In this document: positions 24,354 to 33,386 of the stretch, piece by piece
Layout of the letters: each line of letters begins with the position of its first letter
Position numbering within the stretch: the first letter of the stretch is position 1
NCBI GenBank assembly: GCA_017534115.1
Contig: JAFWDD010000031.1
Span: 1-44,402 of the forward strand
Source: Bacillota bacterium
Lineage (GTDB): Bacteria > Bacillota > Clostridia > Lachnospirales > Anaerotignaceae
DNA: 44,402 nt
Direction: 5' to 3'
Program-made: the position numbers and the translations under genes
The notes under the pieces: model-generated
The model's database searches: none
Told to the model about the DNA's origin: nothing
The model's input: the letters and a program-made list of their open reading frames with translations, nothing else

Positions 24354-25685
24354 GTGAAATTTAAATATAAAGTAATGACGGGCGTCCTCGCGGCATCCAT
24401 GCTTCTGCCCGTGACTGCTTTCGGAGGAGTTGTCAATTATGCCCTTTATACGGATATTGTTGCGGAAATAAACGGACATCCTATCCGTTCCTATAATATA
24501 GACGGCCACACGGCGGTAGTTGCGGAAGACCTGCGGGGATACGGCTTCTGGGCAGTATGGAACCCTGTGGAAAGGACTCTTGACGTTACCCGTGCAATGA
24601 AAGACGGACTGCCCGAAACGCCCGTAAAATTCCCGGAATACACTCCGGAAGCTCTTACACATAAAGTAGGAGAAAAGGCGAAACCCGTTTATTCTACCGA
24701 TATTGTCACATACATCGCGGGAGAGGAAGCGCCCAGCTATAACATAGGTGGAGAGACCATAATCTGGATGGAAAGCCTTAAGCCTTACGGAACGCTTGTC
24801 TGGAATCCCGATGCCCGAAAAGCGGAATTCACTCTTTCCGGAAATCCTATGAGCGATAAACTCGCGGAGCTTAAGAAGAATGTGGATGACTGGAAGGAAA
24901 TCGGCGGAGCAGGCAGCACCTATGAGACTATTGAGTCTCAATTCGGAACTCTTTTCGTTGGCGCTATGACAGGCACTCCCCACGGCACATCAAGGATCAT
25001 GACATTTGTTAAAACTGACGGAACGACCATAGATATTCTGAATCTTCTGCCCATGAGCGGTTTGGGCCAGAGACTTTACGCAAATCCCAGAGACATTAAA
25101 ATTGACGGCAGTATCATAACTTTTGTGACTCCCGTAAACGAAGGCTCTGAGGACGGAAACATAAAGGAATGGGGCGATACTCTTTGCAAGGTGGATATCA
25201 ATACAGGAAAGCTTATTTCCGCACAGCCTCTGGAAGGCGTATTGGAAACATGGACCGCAAACTCAGCCAACAGTGAGCTGGAGCAAGGCAATGAGCTTTA
25301 TCTCAAGGTAAAAAGAACAGGCGCAGAGGTGTCAGTAACGGAAGGCACGCTTCCGAAGGGAGTATCGGTTGAATTCAGCGAAAAAGGTATTACGGTCTGC
25401 AATTATATCAGCGAATTGAATGAAGATACATCCTACGGCAAGGCGTATAAGGCCTTATTGGCTCTTAATTTGCCAAGCGTTACCGATGATGAAAATATAC
25501 CTGACAGAGTTAAACAGTTAGATGAAGTCAGAAAGTATTGTAATTTGACTTATAACAGGAGCATTATTAATTATGAAGTCCATTGGTCACAGGGCAACGG
25601 CCACAGGGATCTGTGCTTCGAGTTTTTCAGGATAAGCCTTGCAGACGGAGACGAAGTAAGCATTACAATAAAAGATATAAACTGA
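24354..25685 (+). CDS. Secreted protein with two copper-amine-oxidase-N-like 'stalk' repeats
   Basis: A 443-residue exported protein. GTG at 24354 is chosen because AGAGGTGAT lies six bases upstream; the GTG at 24345 lies within that site. Signal peptide MKFKYKVMTGVLAASMLLPVTAFG. Two copies of a 48-residue repeat occur at about 32-80 (YTDIVAEINGHPIRSYNIDG...VWNPVERTLDV) and 113-161 (STDIVTYIAGEEAPSYNIGG...VWNPDARKAEF). This is the stalk or copper-amine-oxidase-N-like repeat seen in surface proteins of Clostridia. The C-terminal 280 residues show beta-rich sequence without a known signature. Probably a cell-surface partner of the transport locus, though the gap leaves cotranscription open. Confidence 0.75.
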   Translation: MKFKYKVMTGVLAASMLLPVTAFGGVVNYALYTDIVAEINGHPIRSYNIDGHTAVVAEDLRGYGFWAVWNPVERTLDVTRAMKDGLPETPVKFPEYTPEALTHKVGEKAKPVYSTDIVTYIAGEEAPSYNIGGETIIWMESLKPYGTLVWNPDARKAEFTLSGNPMSDKLAELKKNVDDWKEIGGAGSTYETIESQFGTLFVGAMTGTPHGTSRIMTFVKTDGTTIDILNLLPMSGLGQRLYANPRDIKIDGSIITFVTPVNEGSEDGNIKEWGDTLCKVDINTGKLISAQPLEGVLETWTANSANSELEQGNELYLKVKRTGAEVSVTEGTLPKGVSVEFSEKGITVCNYISELNEDTSYGKAYKALLALNLPSVTDDENIPDRVKQLDEVRKYCNLTYNRSIINYEVHWSQGNGHRDLCFEFFRISLADGDEVSITIKDIN

Positions 25686-25703
25686 CAATCAGCATAAATA
25701 AAA

Positions 25704-25735
25704 ATCCCCTTGGTTAATTCCAAGGGGATAATTTT
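25704..25735 (+). terminator. Bidirectional terminator after the secreted-protein gene
   Basis: Perfect 10-bp stem ATCCCCTTGG (25704-25713) with CCAAGGGGAT (25720-25729), then T run on the right and A run on the left. Serves both converging transcripts. Confidence 0.88.
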
Positions 25736-25743
25736 TTGTTTAA

Positions 25744-26502
25744 TTATTCTTGGGTTTTCAACGCATTTTTCAATGCCTGCTGGTATATTGCCATAAGTCC
25801 ATAGTACTTGTCTTTATTTGTTCCCCAGCATGAGGGGTGCTTGTAGTCCAGTACAAGCCGATCCTTTCCGGCAATTTTAATTCTGTAAAATTGTTGTTCC
25901 TTTTTTTCTATATGAGGGTACATTACATCTAAGCGCAGTGAATCAAATGTTCCTCCGCAGACTATCATTTTCGGATCGATAAGCTCGATCTCCTTTAAGA
26001 TCTCTTTCTTGTCTGCCGAAGCGTATGCATTGACTTCTGCCATATCAGAGCTTGATTTCCCGTTGCTTTTTTTAAGGTTGATAACAGCGATTTTCTTCAG
26101 CATTTCCCTGCCTTCACCATCTTTTATGGCTTCCGCTTTGTCAAAATCATAAACTTTTTCTGCCGTTGTATTGACAAGTCCGCAGGTCCAGCGAGCGATT
26201 CTTTTCCACATTCTTATATATCCATCGCCGTTTCTGAGCCATTTCATGAGGTCATTTTTTTCATCCGTGGTATAGGATTCTTTCAGCATGAACAGAATTT
26301 TTTTGTTGTTTTTATCATTCCATTTGTTTTCGCACACGATACCGTCATATATGAAAAAATTTTTTTTGTGGTTGATTACGATATCTCTTTTTTTCCTTTT
26401 TCCGATATTTATGGTCTGTGGCTCCTTGTGTTCCCAAATATCAAACAGTTCTTTCAGACTTTTGCAATTTTCGATTTTAGAAATATATTCGTTTTCATTC
26501 AT
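25744..26502 (-). CDS. Uracil-DNA-glycosylase-fold-like protein
   Basis: A 252-residue soluble protein. Segments in the order expected of the uracil-DNA glycosylase superfamily can be seen: KILFMLKESY (68-77), AVINLKKSNGKSS (139-151), DPKMIVCGG (176-184) and DYKHPS (219-224), the last similar to the His loop. It is not a standard Ung or family 4 enzyme: no iron-sulfur Cys set is seen, and the water-activating motif is unclear. Whether it acts on DNA is unknown. The gene is more AT-rich and Lys-rich than its neighbours and sits alone next to carB, with a 12-bp gap, which may mark a later insertion. Confidence 0.55.
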   Translation of the reverse strand: MNENEYISKIENCKSLKELFDIWEHKEPQTINIGKRKKRDIVINHKKNFFIYDGIVCENKWNDKNNKKILFMLKESYTTDEKNDLMKWLRNGDGYIRMWKRIARWTCGLVNTTAEKVYDFDKAEAIKDGEGREMLKKIAVINLKKSNGKSSSDMAEVNAYASADKKEILKEIELIDPKMIVCGGTFDSLRLDVMYPHIEKKEQQFYRIKIAGKDRLVLDYKHPSCWGTNKDKYYGLMAIYQQALKNALKTQE

Positions 26503-26514
26503 TTCGGAATCTCC

Positions 26515-29500
26515 CTAGATCTCCACTTCTCCGGAATAAACAAAGTGAATATTACCGGAAAGATAAACCGCCTCGTCTGTGTACTTAACATAGAGGTCTC
26601 CGCCGGGCAGTATAACACGCACATTTTTGTCCTTTTTGCAGTGTCCGTTGAGCACAGCCGCAACGACTGCCGCGCATGCTCCCGTTCCGCAGGACATTGT
26701 CTCGCCGCTGCCTCTTTCCCAAACACGCATTTTAATTGTGGATTCGTCAATTACGTTTACAAACTCAACATTAACGCGCTCAGGGAACAGCTTTTCGCTG
26801 TACTCGAACTTGGGTCCGATGTCCTCAAGATCCAGCATCTCAATGTTGTCATAAAATACTACGCAGTGGGGATTACCCATGGAAACGCAGGTGATATTGT
26901 ACTCTTTTCCGTATATTTCCGCGGGTCTGTCAACAATCTTGTCACCGGAAAGGTTCACGGGAATGAGAGCGGGGTCAAGCTCTGCCTTGCCCATATCAAC
27001 AATGGCGGAAATTACCTTGTTGTCGTGGGTTATGAGCCTCAGATCCTTAATTCCGGCCTTTGTCTCAATAGTAATTATGTTTTTGCCGATGTTCATCTCG
27101 TCATACATATATTTAGCGACGCAGCTGATGGCGTTTCCACTCATTTCGCCTTCGCTTCCGTCCAGATTGAACATCTTCATCTGAGCGTCCGCAACCTTTG
27201 AAGGACAAATCAGAACGATTCCGTCGCCGCCGATTCCGTAATGCCTGTCGGAAAGGTAAACGGAAAGGGATTCGGGCGAATTTATGGTCTGGTTAAAGCA
27301 GTCGATGTAAATGTAGTCATTTCCGCAGACTTCCATTTTTCTGAACTCGATCTTTTGCTTTTTGGTCCTCATGTTGTTGATGTCGATAATTTCCGTGTTG
27401 ATCTCGCTGTAACGGCTCATGAGACTGTCTGCGAGAGCCGCCGCGGTGTCAATAGAAGTTACACAGGGTATTCCCAGCATGCAGGCTCTTCTTCTCAAAC
27501 GAACGCTTGCCCTTGAGGGGATTCTTCCCTTTGCCGATGTGGAAACAATGTACTGGATCTTGCTGCTTTCGATTAAATCGAACTGGTCCGAGCCTTCTCC
27601 GGAATCTTCTTTTGCCACGTGGATTGCGTCGATTCCGGAAGCCTTCAGCACCTCAGCGTTTCCTTCCGTAGCGTATATCTTGAATCCCAGTCTGGAGAAT
27701 TTCTTTGCTGTCTCCGCAATATGATGTCTGTCGGTCTTTTTAACGGAGAAGAACACTCCGCCGCTCTTGTACATCTTGTATCCTGCGGCGATAAGTCCTT
27801 TGTAAAGGGCCTCTCTCAGGTCTTTGCCGATGCCGAGGACTTCACCTGTGGACTTCATTTCCGGTCCAAGCTGAGTGTCAACATCAATGAGCTTTTCGAA
27901 GGAGAACACGGGAACCTTAACAGCTGTAAAGGGTGATGATCTGAAAAGTCCTGTGCCGTATCCCAGGTCTTTCAGCTTTTCGCCAAGACTTACCTTAACA
28001 GCCAGGTCTACCATGGGAACGCCCGTTACCTTGCTCAAGTAAGGCACAGTCCTTGAAGCTCTGGGATTTACTTCGATTACATATATCTCTCTGTCCACGA
28101 TAATGTACTGGAGATTGAAGATTCCCACAGCGCCTAAGCCGTAGCAGAGTTTTTTGGTCGTATCTATAATTTTTTCTTTGATTTCGTCGTCAATGTGGAG
28201 TGCGGGATAAACCGCTATACTGTCTCCGGAATGGATTCCGCTTCGTTCGATATGCTCCATAATTCCGGGAAGAAGAGCGTCTTCTCCGTCAAAAATGGCA
28301 TCTACCTCGATTTCACGGCCTTCCAGATATTTATCGATTAATACGGGATTTTCGATTCCTCCCGCAAGGATTATCTTCATGTATTCCCTGATGTCGTCGT
28401 CAGTGTATGCGATTATCATGTTCTGACCGCCAAGTACGTATGAAGGACGCATGAGAACGGGGAATCCCAGCTCGTCAGCCGCATTGAGAGCAGCCTCAGT
28501 ATCCATTACGGTGAATCCCTTTGCTCTCTTTATATTGAGAGTTTCCAGAAGGTGGTCGAAACGGTCTCTGTCCTCAGCCATGTCAATGGCGTCAGCTGAG
28601 GTTCCGATAATGTTCACGCCGTACTCGTTAAGGAATTTTGTAAGCTTGATGGCAGTCTGTCCGCCGAAAGCAACAACTACACCGTAGGGCTTTTCGATGT
28701 CGATGATCTCCTTGACATCCTCTTTGTTGAGAGGCTCGAAATAAAGTCTGTCCGCAGTATCGAAGTCTGTGGAAACGGTCTCGGGGTTGTTGTTTACTAT
28801 TACAACTTCATATCCCATTTTCTTCAGAATATGCACGCAGTGAACGCTGGCGTAGTCGAACTCGATACCCTGACCGATACGTATAGGACCGGAGCCGAAT
28901 ACGATTACTGTGTTTTTCTTATGCACATAAGGAAGAACCTCGTTTTCTCCGCCGGAAGCGTGAGTGTTGTATGTGGCGTAGAAATATGGTGTCTGAGCGG
29001 CAAACTCGCCTGCGCAGGTATCAACCATCTTGTATGTGGGATTCAGGTCATAAGGGAAATCGGAGCCGCTGATCTCCATAAGGCTTTTGTTCAAATATCC
29101 TAATTTCTTGCCCTTTATGAAATCTTCCTCCGAAAGAGGTTTTCCCGCGATTCTTTTTTCATACTCAACCAAATTCAGGAGCTTGTAAAGGAACCATCTG
29201 TCGATTTTGGTTATATCGAAAATCTCGTCGGGAGAGATTCCTCTTTTCAGAGCTTCGAAAAGCACGAAAATACGGTTGTCGTCCTGGTCATGAAGTCTTT
29301 CCCGGATCCTTTCCGTAGGTTCCTCGGAAAATACGGGATGATTGAGAGTTTCCGCTGATATCTCGGCGCTTCTGATGGCTTTCATAATAGCGGATTCGAA
29401 GCTGTCTGAAATGGACATTACCTCGCCGGTAGCCTTCATCTGTGTGCCGAGAGTTCTTTTTGCGTATACGAATTTATCGAAGGGCCATTTGGGGAATTTT

Positions 29501-30564
29501 ACCGCAACGTAGTCGATTGCGGGCTCAAAGGAAGCATATGTGATTCCCGTAACGGCGTTTTTGATTTCGTCAAGTGTGTATCCGATTGCGATTTTTGTTG
29601 CAACCTTCGCGATAGGGTATCCCGTTGCCTTTGACGCAAGAGCGGATGAACGGGAAACACGGGGATTTACCTCAATTACGGCGTATTCGAATGAGTTGGG
29701 GTCCAGAGCGAACTGACAGTTGCATCCGCCTTCTACCTCAATAGCGCCAACGATTCTAAGAGCCGCTGTGCGGAGCATCTGATATTCCTTGTCCGCAAGA
29801 GTAACAGCGGGAGCGATAACGATACTGTCGCCTGTGTGAACGCCTACGGGGTCGAAGTTTTCCATGGAGCAGACTGTGATTGAGTTGCCCATTTTGTCAC
29901 GGATTACCTCGAATTCGATTTCTTTCCATCCCGCAACGGACTTTTCAATAAGAACCTGTCCGATGGGTGAGAGTGAAAGTCCGTTTGTAGCGATTTCTCT
30001 CAGCTGTTCGGGAGTATCCGCCATACCGCCGCCTGTACCGCCTAAAGTGAAAGCGGGACGCACAATAACGGGGTATCCGATTCTCTCCGCCAGCTCCAGA
30101 GCGTCTTCAGTGTTTGTAACAACGTCAGAGGGAATACAGGGTTCGCCTATGGCTTCCATTGTGTCCTTAAAGCACTGTCTGTCCTCTGCCTTGTCAATGG
30201 TTTCGGGTTTTGAGCCTAAAAGCTGAACGTGGTGAGATTCCAAAAATCCATCTCTTGCCAGCTGCATACAGAGAGTAAGACCTGTCTGTCCGCCAAGGCT
30301 GGAAAGAATGCTGTCGGGATGTTCTTTTTCTATAATTCTTTTAACAGTTGTCAGTGTAAGGGGTTCAATGTAAATTCTGTCCGCCATCATGTGGTCCGTC
30401 ATGATGGTAGCCGGGTTTGAGTTTACGAGAACGATTTCGATATTGTCTTCTTTTAAAGCACGGCAGGCCTGAGTTCCGGCGTAGTCAAATTCCGCCGCCT
30501 GGCCTATAACAATGGGACCGGAGCCGATTACGAGAACTTTTTTAATATTCTTATTTAAAGGCAT
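26515..30564 (-). CDS. carB: CarB-DapF fusion: carbamoyl-phosphate synthase large subunit with C-terminal diaminopimelate epimerase domain
   Basis: A single 1349-residue frame. Residues 1-1064 are complete CarB: two ATP-grasp halves (KKVLVIGSGPIVIGQAAEFDYAGTQA; NTVIVFGSGPIRIGQGIEFDYASVH) and the MGS-like allosteric domain ending in ADSLMSRYSEINTEIID. Residues 1065-1349 are a full DapF (FRKMEVCGNDYIYIDCF, HYGIGGDG, MGNPHCV, ERGSGETMSCGTGACA). An in-frame ATG at 27372 marks the junction but has no ribosome binding site, so the two are translated as one chain. The second catalytic Cys is kept (Cys1292), but the first, normally in EMCGN, is Ser1142 in GEMSGN, and the following Arg is Ser. Start overlaps carA by 14 bp. 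CarB makes carbamoyl phosphate for pyrimidines and arginine; the DapF domain may be weak or inactive. Confidence 0.93.
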   Translation of the reverse strand: MPLNKNIKKVLVIGSGPIVIGQAAEFDYAGTQACRALKEDNIEIVLVNSNPATIMTDHMMADRIYIEPLTLTTVKRIIEKEHPDSILSSLGGQTGLTLCMQLARDGFLESHHVQLLGSKPETIDKAEDRQCFKDTMEAIGEPCIPSDVVTNTEDALELAERIGYPVIVRPAFTLGGTGGGMADTPEQLREIATNGLSLSPIGQVLIEKSVAGWKEIEFEVIRDKMGNSITVCSMENFDPVGVHTGDSIVIAPAVTLADKEYQMLRTAALRIVGAIEVEGGCNCQFALDPNSFEYAVIEVNPRVSRSSALASKATGYPIAKVATKIAIGYTLDEIKNAVTGITYASFEPAIDYVAVKFPKWPFDKFVYAKRTLGTQMKATGEVMSISDSFESAIMKAIRSAEISAETLNHPVFSEEPTERIRERLHDQDDNRIFVLFEALKRGISPDEIFDITKIDRWFLYKLLNLVEYEKRIAGKPLSEEDFIKGKKLGYLNKSLMEISGSDFPYDLNPTYKMVDTCAGEFAAQTPYFYATYNTHASGGENEVLPYVHKKNTVIVFGSGPIRIGQGIEFDYASVHCVHILKKMGYEVVIVNNNPETVSTDFDTADRLYFEPLNKEDVKEIIDIEKPYGVVVAFGGQTAIKLTKFLNEYGVNIIGTSADAIDMAEDRDRFDHLLETLNIKRAKGFTVMDTEAALNAADELGFPVLMRPSYVLGGQNMIIAYTDDDIREYMKIILAGGIENPVLIDKYLEGREIEVDAIFDGEDALLPGIMEHIERSGIHSGDSIAVYPALHIDDEIKEKIIDTTKKLCYGLGAVGIFNLQYIIVDREIYVIEVNPRASRTVPYLSKVTGVPMVDLAVKVSLGEKLKDLGYGTGLFRSSPFTAVKVPVFSFEKLIDVDTQLGPEMKSTGEVLGIGKDLREALYKGLIAAGYKMYKSGGVFFSVKKTDRHHIAETAKKFSRLGFKIYATEGNAEVLKASGIDAIHVAKEDSGEGSDQFDLIESSKIQYIVSTSAKGRIPSRASVRLRRRACMLGIPCVTSIDTAAALADSLMSRYSEINTEIIDINNMRTKKQKIEFRKMEVCGNDYIYIDCFNQTINSPESLSVYLSDRHYGIGGDGIVLICPSKVADAQMKMFNLDGSEGEMSGNAISCVAKYMYDEMNIGKNIITIETKAGIKDLRLITHDNKVISAIVDMGKAELDPALIPVNLSGDKIVDRPAEIYGKEYNITCVSMGNPHCVVFYDNIEMLDLEDIGPKFEYSEKLFPERVNVEFVNVIDESTIKMRVWERGSGETMSCGTGACAAVVAAVLNGHCKKDKNVRVILPGGDLYVKYTDEAVYLSGNIHFVYSGEVEI

Positions 30565-31633
30565 TTGTCTTTCCTCCCATCAATTCAATAAATTCCTCGA
30601 ATAAAAATCCCGTGTCTTTAGGACCGCCGCAGGCTTCGGGATGGAACTGCACGGTAAAGACAGGAGCGTTTTTATAAAGTATACCTTCGTTTGTGCCGTC
30701 ATTTACGTTTACAAAAAACTCGTCCGCGATTTTTTTATTTATGCTTTCGGACACGACCGCGTAGCTGTGATTCTGGCTCGTGATGTAAACATCGCCGGAA
30801 AATACGTTTCTTACGGGCTGATTTGCTCCTCTATGTCCGTATTTCAGTTTTGTGGTCTTGAATCCGTTTGCCAGAGCCACAAGCTGGTGTCCCAGGCATA
30901 TTCCCATAATGGGGACCTTGCTTTCCATGAGTTTTTTGATGTTTTCGATTATTTCGGGGTTGTCCTCGGGGTTTCCGGGACCGTTTGTAAGGAAAATTCC
31001 ATCGGGATTATATTTCAGAACATCCTCCGCCGAAGTATATGAAGGAAGCACCCAGACATTGCATCCGCAGTCCAGTACGGAACGGAGAATGTTTTCCTTT
31101 CTTCCGAAATCCATCATTGCCACAGTGTATTTCGCGTCATCCGCTTCATGATATTCGGGAGCCGGAACCGTAACTGTGTCAACAGGTTTTACTGTTTTGT
31201 AGCTTTTTATTTTTTCCATATCCGCGTGAGAGGGATCATCGGTAATCATGCCGTTCATAGTGCCCTGCTCGCGGAGAAGCTTTGTTAAAGCCCGGGTGTC
31301 TATTCCGCATAAACCGGGAATGCCGTTCTGCTTAAGATAAGTGTCTATATCCATCTGGCTTCGGAAATTTGAAGGGTGTTCGCACCATTCTCTGACTATA
31401 TAAGCTGAAACATGTAAAGCGGCGCTTTCCCTGTCGGGAGGTATTACGCCGTAATTGCCGATAAGAGGGAAGGTCTGAACAACGCTTTGTCCCGTATAGC
31501 TGGGATCAGTAAGAGTTTCTACATATCCGCACATGGCAGTTGTGAATACGATTTCGGAAATAACCTCTTTGTCGGCTCCGAAGGCTTCACCTTCCCATAT
31601 GCTTCCGTTTTCCAGTATTAAATACCTTTTCAT
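30551..31633 (-). CDS. carA: Carbamoyl-phosphate synthase small subunit (glutamine amidotransferase)
   Basis: Supplies ammonia from glutamine to CarB. The N-terminal CarA-specific domain (residues 1-150) includes GCxxTLTDPSYTGQ-like GYVETLTDPSYTGQSVV. The class I amidotransferase triad is Cys246 (GICLGHQ), His331 and Glu333 (QFHPEA). Length 360 is typical. The frame opens at TTG 31657, but its first codons include the AAAGGAG ribosome binding site, so ATG 31633 is the start. Overlaps carB by 14 bp, indicating coupled translation. Leader upstream is long (569 bp to thiN). Confidence 0.96.
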   Translation of the reverse strand: MKRYLILENGSIWEGEAFGADKEVISEIVFTTAMCGYVETLTDPSYTGQSVVQTFPLIGNYGVIPPDRESAALHVSAYIVREWCEHPSNFRSQMDIDTYLKQNGIPGLCGIDTRALTKLLREQGTMNGMITDDPSHADMEKIKSYKTVKPVDTVTVPAPEYHEADDAKYTVAMMDFGRKENILRSVLDCGCNVWVLPSYTSAEDVLKYNPDGIFLTNGPGNPEDNPEIIENIKKLMESKVPIMGICLGHQLVALANGFKTTKLKYGHRGANQPVRNVFSGDVYITSQNHSYAVVSESINKKIADEFFVNVNDGTNEGILYKNAPVFTVQFHPEACGGPKDTGFLFEEFIELMGGKTNAFK

Positions 31634-32139
31634 TATTACCTGAAGCTCCTTTCTCAAGTCGATTTATAAACAAAAAATGAAACTTTATTCTGTTTTGATG
31701 TATATTTATAACTGAAAAGTTAAAAATGGGCAAAAAAATTTGAATTTAATTTTTATTCTCTAATATTAAGGATACAACGAAATAAGAGAAATAGCAAACA
31801 AAAAATTTTTGCCCTTTTAAGGTGCTTTTTGTTTAAATTTCATAAATAATCCTGTATTTTTATAAATTTTTGTGAATAGATATAACCAATGTTTTTTTCC
31901 AACAGTGATTTTTACGATTTTATTATTACTTTTCACAATGAAATATGGATTTTCTGACGGCAACTTATACTAATTTAGAGGTATAAAAGATTTTTTACGG
32001 GGATATCAGCTGGAGTGATAGGATAAAATTTCACATTAAAAGGCATATTATTAAGAAAAGGGCTCAGTCGATAAAAGGCTTTGTACTTGGGACAATAGCT
32101 CCATAAAAAATAAATTTCCGCTAAAATGACCGAAAATAG
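31634..32139. other. Long AT-rich intergenic region between carA and thiN
   Basis: No gene can be supported here. It holds the likely carA promoter, the thiN promoter and imperfect inverted repeats, notably GGGCAAAAA (31728-31736) with TTTTTGCCC (31806-31814). No PyrR-binding loop, T-box or other known riboswitch was recognised, although the length fits a regulated leader for a pyrimidine/arginine gene. Confidence 0.4.
31705..31733 (-). promoter_or_regulatory. Possible carA promoter
   Basis: Minus strand TTGCCC (31728-31733), 17-bp spacer, TATAAA (31705-31710). The -35 box coincides with one arm of the GGGCAAAAA inverted repeat, which could allow control by competition. Moderate support only. 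Confidence 0.35.
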
Positions 32140-32168
32140 TTGAAAATCAGATTCAAAAGTAATAAAAT
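32140..32168 (+). promoter_or_regulatory. Promoter of thiN
   Basis: TTGAAA (32140-32145), 17-bp spacer, TAAAAT (32163-32168), about 35 bases before the thiN start. No TPP riboswitch lies between. Confidence 0.55.
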
Positions 32169-32202
32169 AAGAAAATAGGAAAATCTGTATGGCGGTGAGA
32201 GT

Positions 32203-32850
32203 ATGAAAGCATATCACGAAAATAATACGGACAGCAGGAAAATATGCTTTATAGTGGGCGCCGGGGATAACTATGGAATAAATCCGGTATCCGGCGGCGG
32301 ACACATAATAATTGCCGCGGACGGAGGCCTTTCATATTTAAGGCAGCAGGGACTTGCGCCGGATTTTGTTGTGGGCGATTTTGATTCGTTTGAAGGAGAG
32401 ATCCCCGAGGGCGCGAAAATCCTTCCTTCAAAAAAGGATATAACGGATGTCTGGGCGGCTGTGGAACTGGGCATGGAAAAAGGCTTCGGTACCTTCGTAA
32501 TTTACGGAGGCACGGGAGGCAGGCCGGATCACACGTTTGCCAACATACAGATGTTGTCTTATATCGCCTGTAAAGGAATGCAGGGATTTATAATCGACGA
32601 AAAGAATATTTTTACAGTAATCAGGAATGACATAATCACTTTCGGGAGCTCTTCGGCAGGCTTCATGTCTGTTTTCTCTCTTTCCGACGTTTCAAAAGGC
32701 GTTACGGAAAAAGGGCTTAAATATACATTGGAGAAAGCGGAGCTTACAAATACATTCCCGTTGGGCGTAAGCAATGAGTTTATCGGAAAAGATGCGTCGG
32801 TCCGGGTGGACGACGGAATTCTTCTTGTGATATACCCTCGATTTGTGTGA
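32203..32850 (+). CDS. thiN: Thiamine pyrophosphokinase
   Basis: Transfers pyrophosphate from ATP to thiamine, giving the cofactor thiamine pyrophosphate. The 215 residues show the family blocks IIAADGGLSYL (nucleotide/Asp site), PDFVVGDFDS, KKDITDVWAAVELG and IYGGTGGRPDHTFANIQML, with C-terminal substrate-binding strands (LTNTFPLGVSNEF). GGTGAGAG precedes the ATG. The superoxide reductase gene follows after 81 bp and may be cotranscribed, although the two functions are unrelated. Confidence 0.92.
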   Translation: MKAYHENNTDSRKICFIVGAGDNYGINPVSGGGHIIIAADGGLSYLRQQGLAPDFVVGDFDSFEGEIPEGAKILPSKKDITDVWAAVELGMEKGFGTFVIYGGTGGRPDHTFANIQMLSYIACKGMQGFIIDEKNIFTVIRNDIITFGSSSAGFMSVFSLSDVSKGVTEKGLKYTLEKAELTNTFPLGVSNEFIGKDASVRVDDGILLVIYPRFV

Positions 32851-32931
32851 CATAATTAAAATTTACGGAAGACAGAGCTTTTGAACGATAAACTTAAGAT
32901 CATAAAAGATACAGTAAGAGGAGGATATAAA

Positions 32932-33318
32932 ATGAAACAGAGATTTTTCAAATGTTCCCACTGCGGAAACATTATAGCTATGGTAGAGGATAAAGGGGTT
33001 CCGGTTATGTGCTGCGGAGAGAAGATGCAGGAGATCATTCCCAACTCAACAGACGGCGCAAGAGAAACACATATTCCCAGCGTTGCTCAGGACGGAAATC
33101 TTGTTATAGTAAATGTGGGTTTAGACGAGCATCCCATGTCAGTGGAGCATTCCATTCAGTGGATTTCCATCGAGACAGAAGAAGGCAACCAGAGAAAGAC
33201 TCTTGCTCCCGGACGCGCGGCATGGGCGGAATTCAGCCTTGTTGAAGACGACGAGCTTATCGCTGTATACGCGTACTGCAACCGCCATGGTCTCTGGAAA
33301 AAAGAGATTAAAAAATAA
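32932..33318 (+). CDS. dfx: Desulfoferrodoxin (2Fe superoxide reductase)
   Basis: Reduces superoxide to hydrogen peroxide in anaerobes. The N-terminal desulforedoxin-like centre uses Cys8, Cys11, Cys27 and Cys28 (FKCSHCG, VMCCGEKM). The reactive centre II ligands are His47 (ETHIP), His67, His73 (EHPMSVEHSIQWI), Cys116 and His119 (AYCNRHGLW). The Lys normally before the first His (EKHxP) is Thr46. The frame extends upstream to 32881, but AGAGGAGG lies just before ATG 32932, giving 128 residues. Cytoplasmic; usually takes electrons from rubredoxin. Confidence 0.95.
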   Translation: MKQRFFKCSHCGNIIAMVEDKGVPVMCCGEKMQEIIPNSTDGARETHIPSVAQDGNLVIVNVGLDEHPMSVEHSIQWISIETEEGNQRKTLAPGRAAWAEFSLVEDDELIAVYAYCNRHGLWKKEIKK

Positions 33319-33329
33319 TATGATTTTTT

Positions 33330-33361
33330 TCCGCAGGGAAGTTTGTCCCTGCGGATTTTTT
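33330..33361 (+). terminator. Terminator after the superoxide reductase gene
   Basis: Perfect 10-bp stem TCCGCAGGGA (33330-33339) with TCCCTGCGGA (33346-33355) followed by seven T. An upstream T run means little use on the other strand would be expected beyond the A-rich reading, so it mainly serves the plus strand. Confidence 0.88.
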
Positions 33362-33386
33362 TGTCCTAAATTCCTACCTTTAATTC

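Noticed and set aside
26515..27372. Separate dapF gene starting at ATG 27372
   Set aside because: No Shine-Dalgarno sequence precedes that ATG and no stop separates it from CarB, so a fusion is the simpler reading.
26368..31151. Several long open frames on the plus strand opposite carB and carA
   Set aside because: They are antisense shadows of strongly conserved carB/carA sequence and lack ribosome binding sites.
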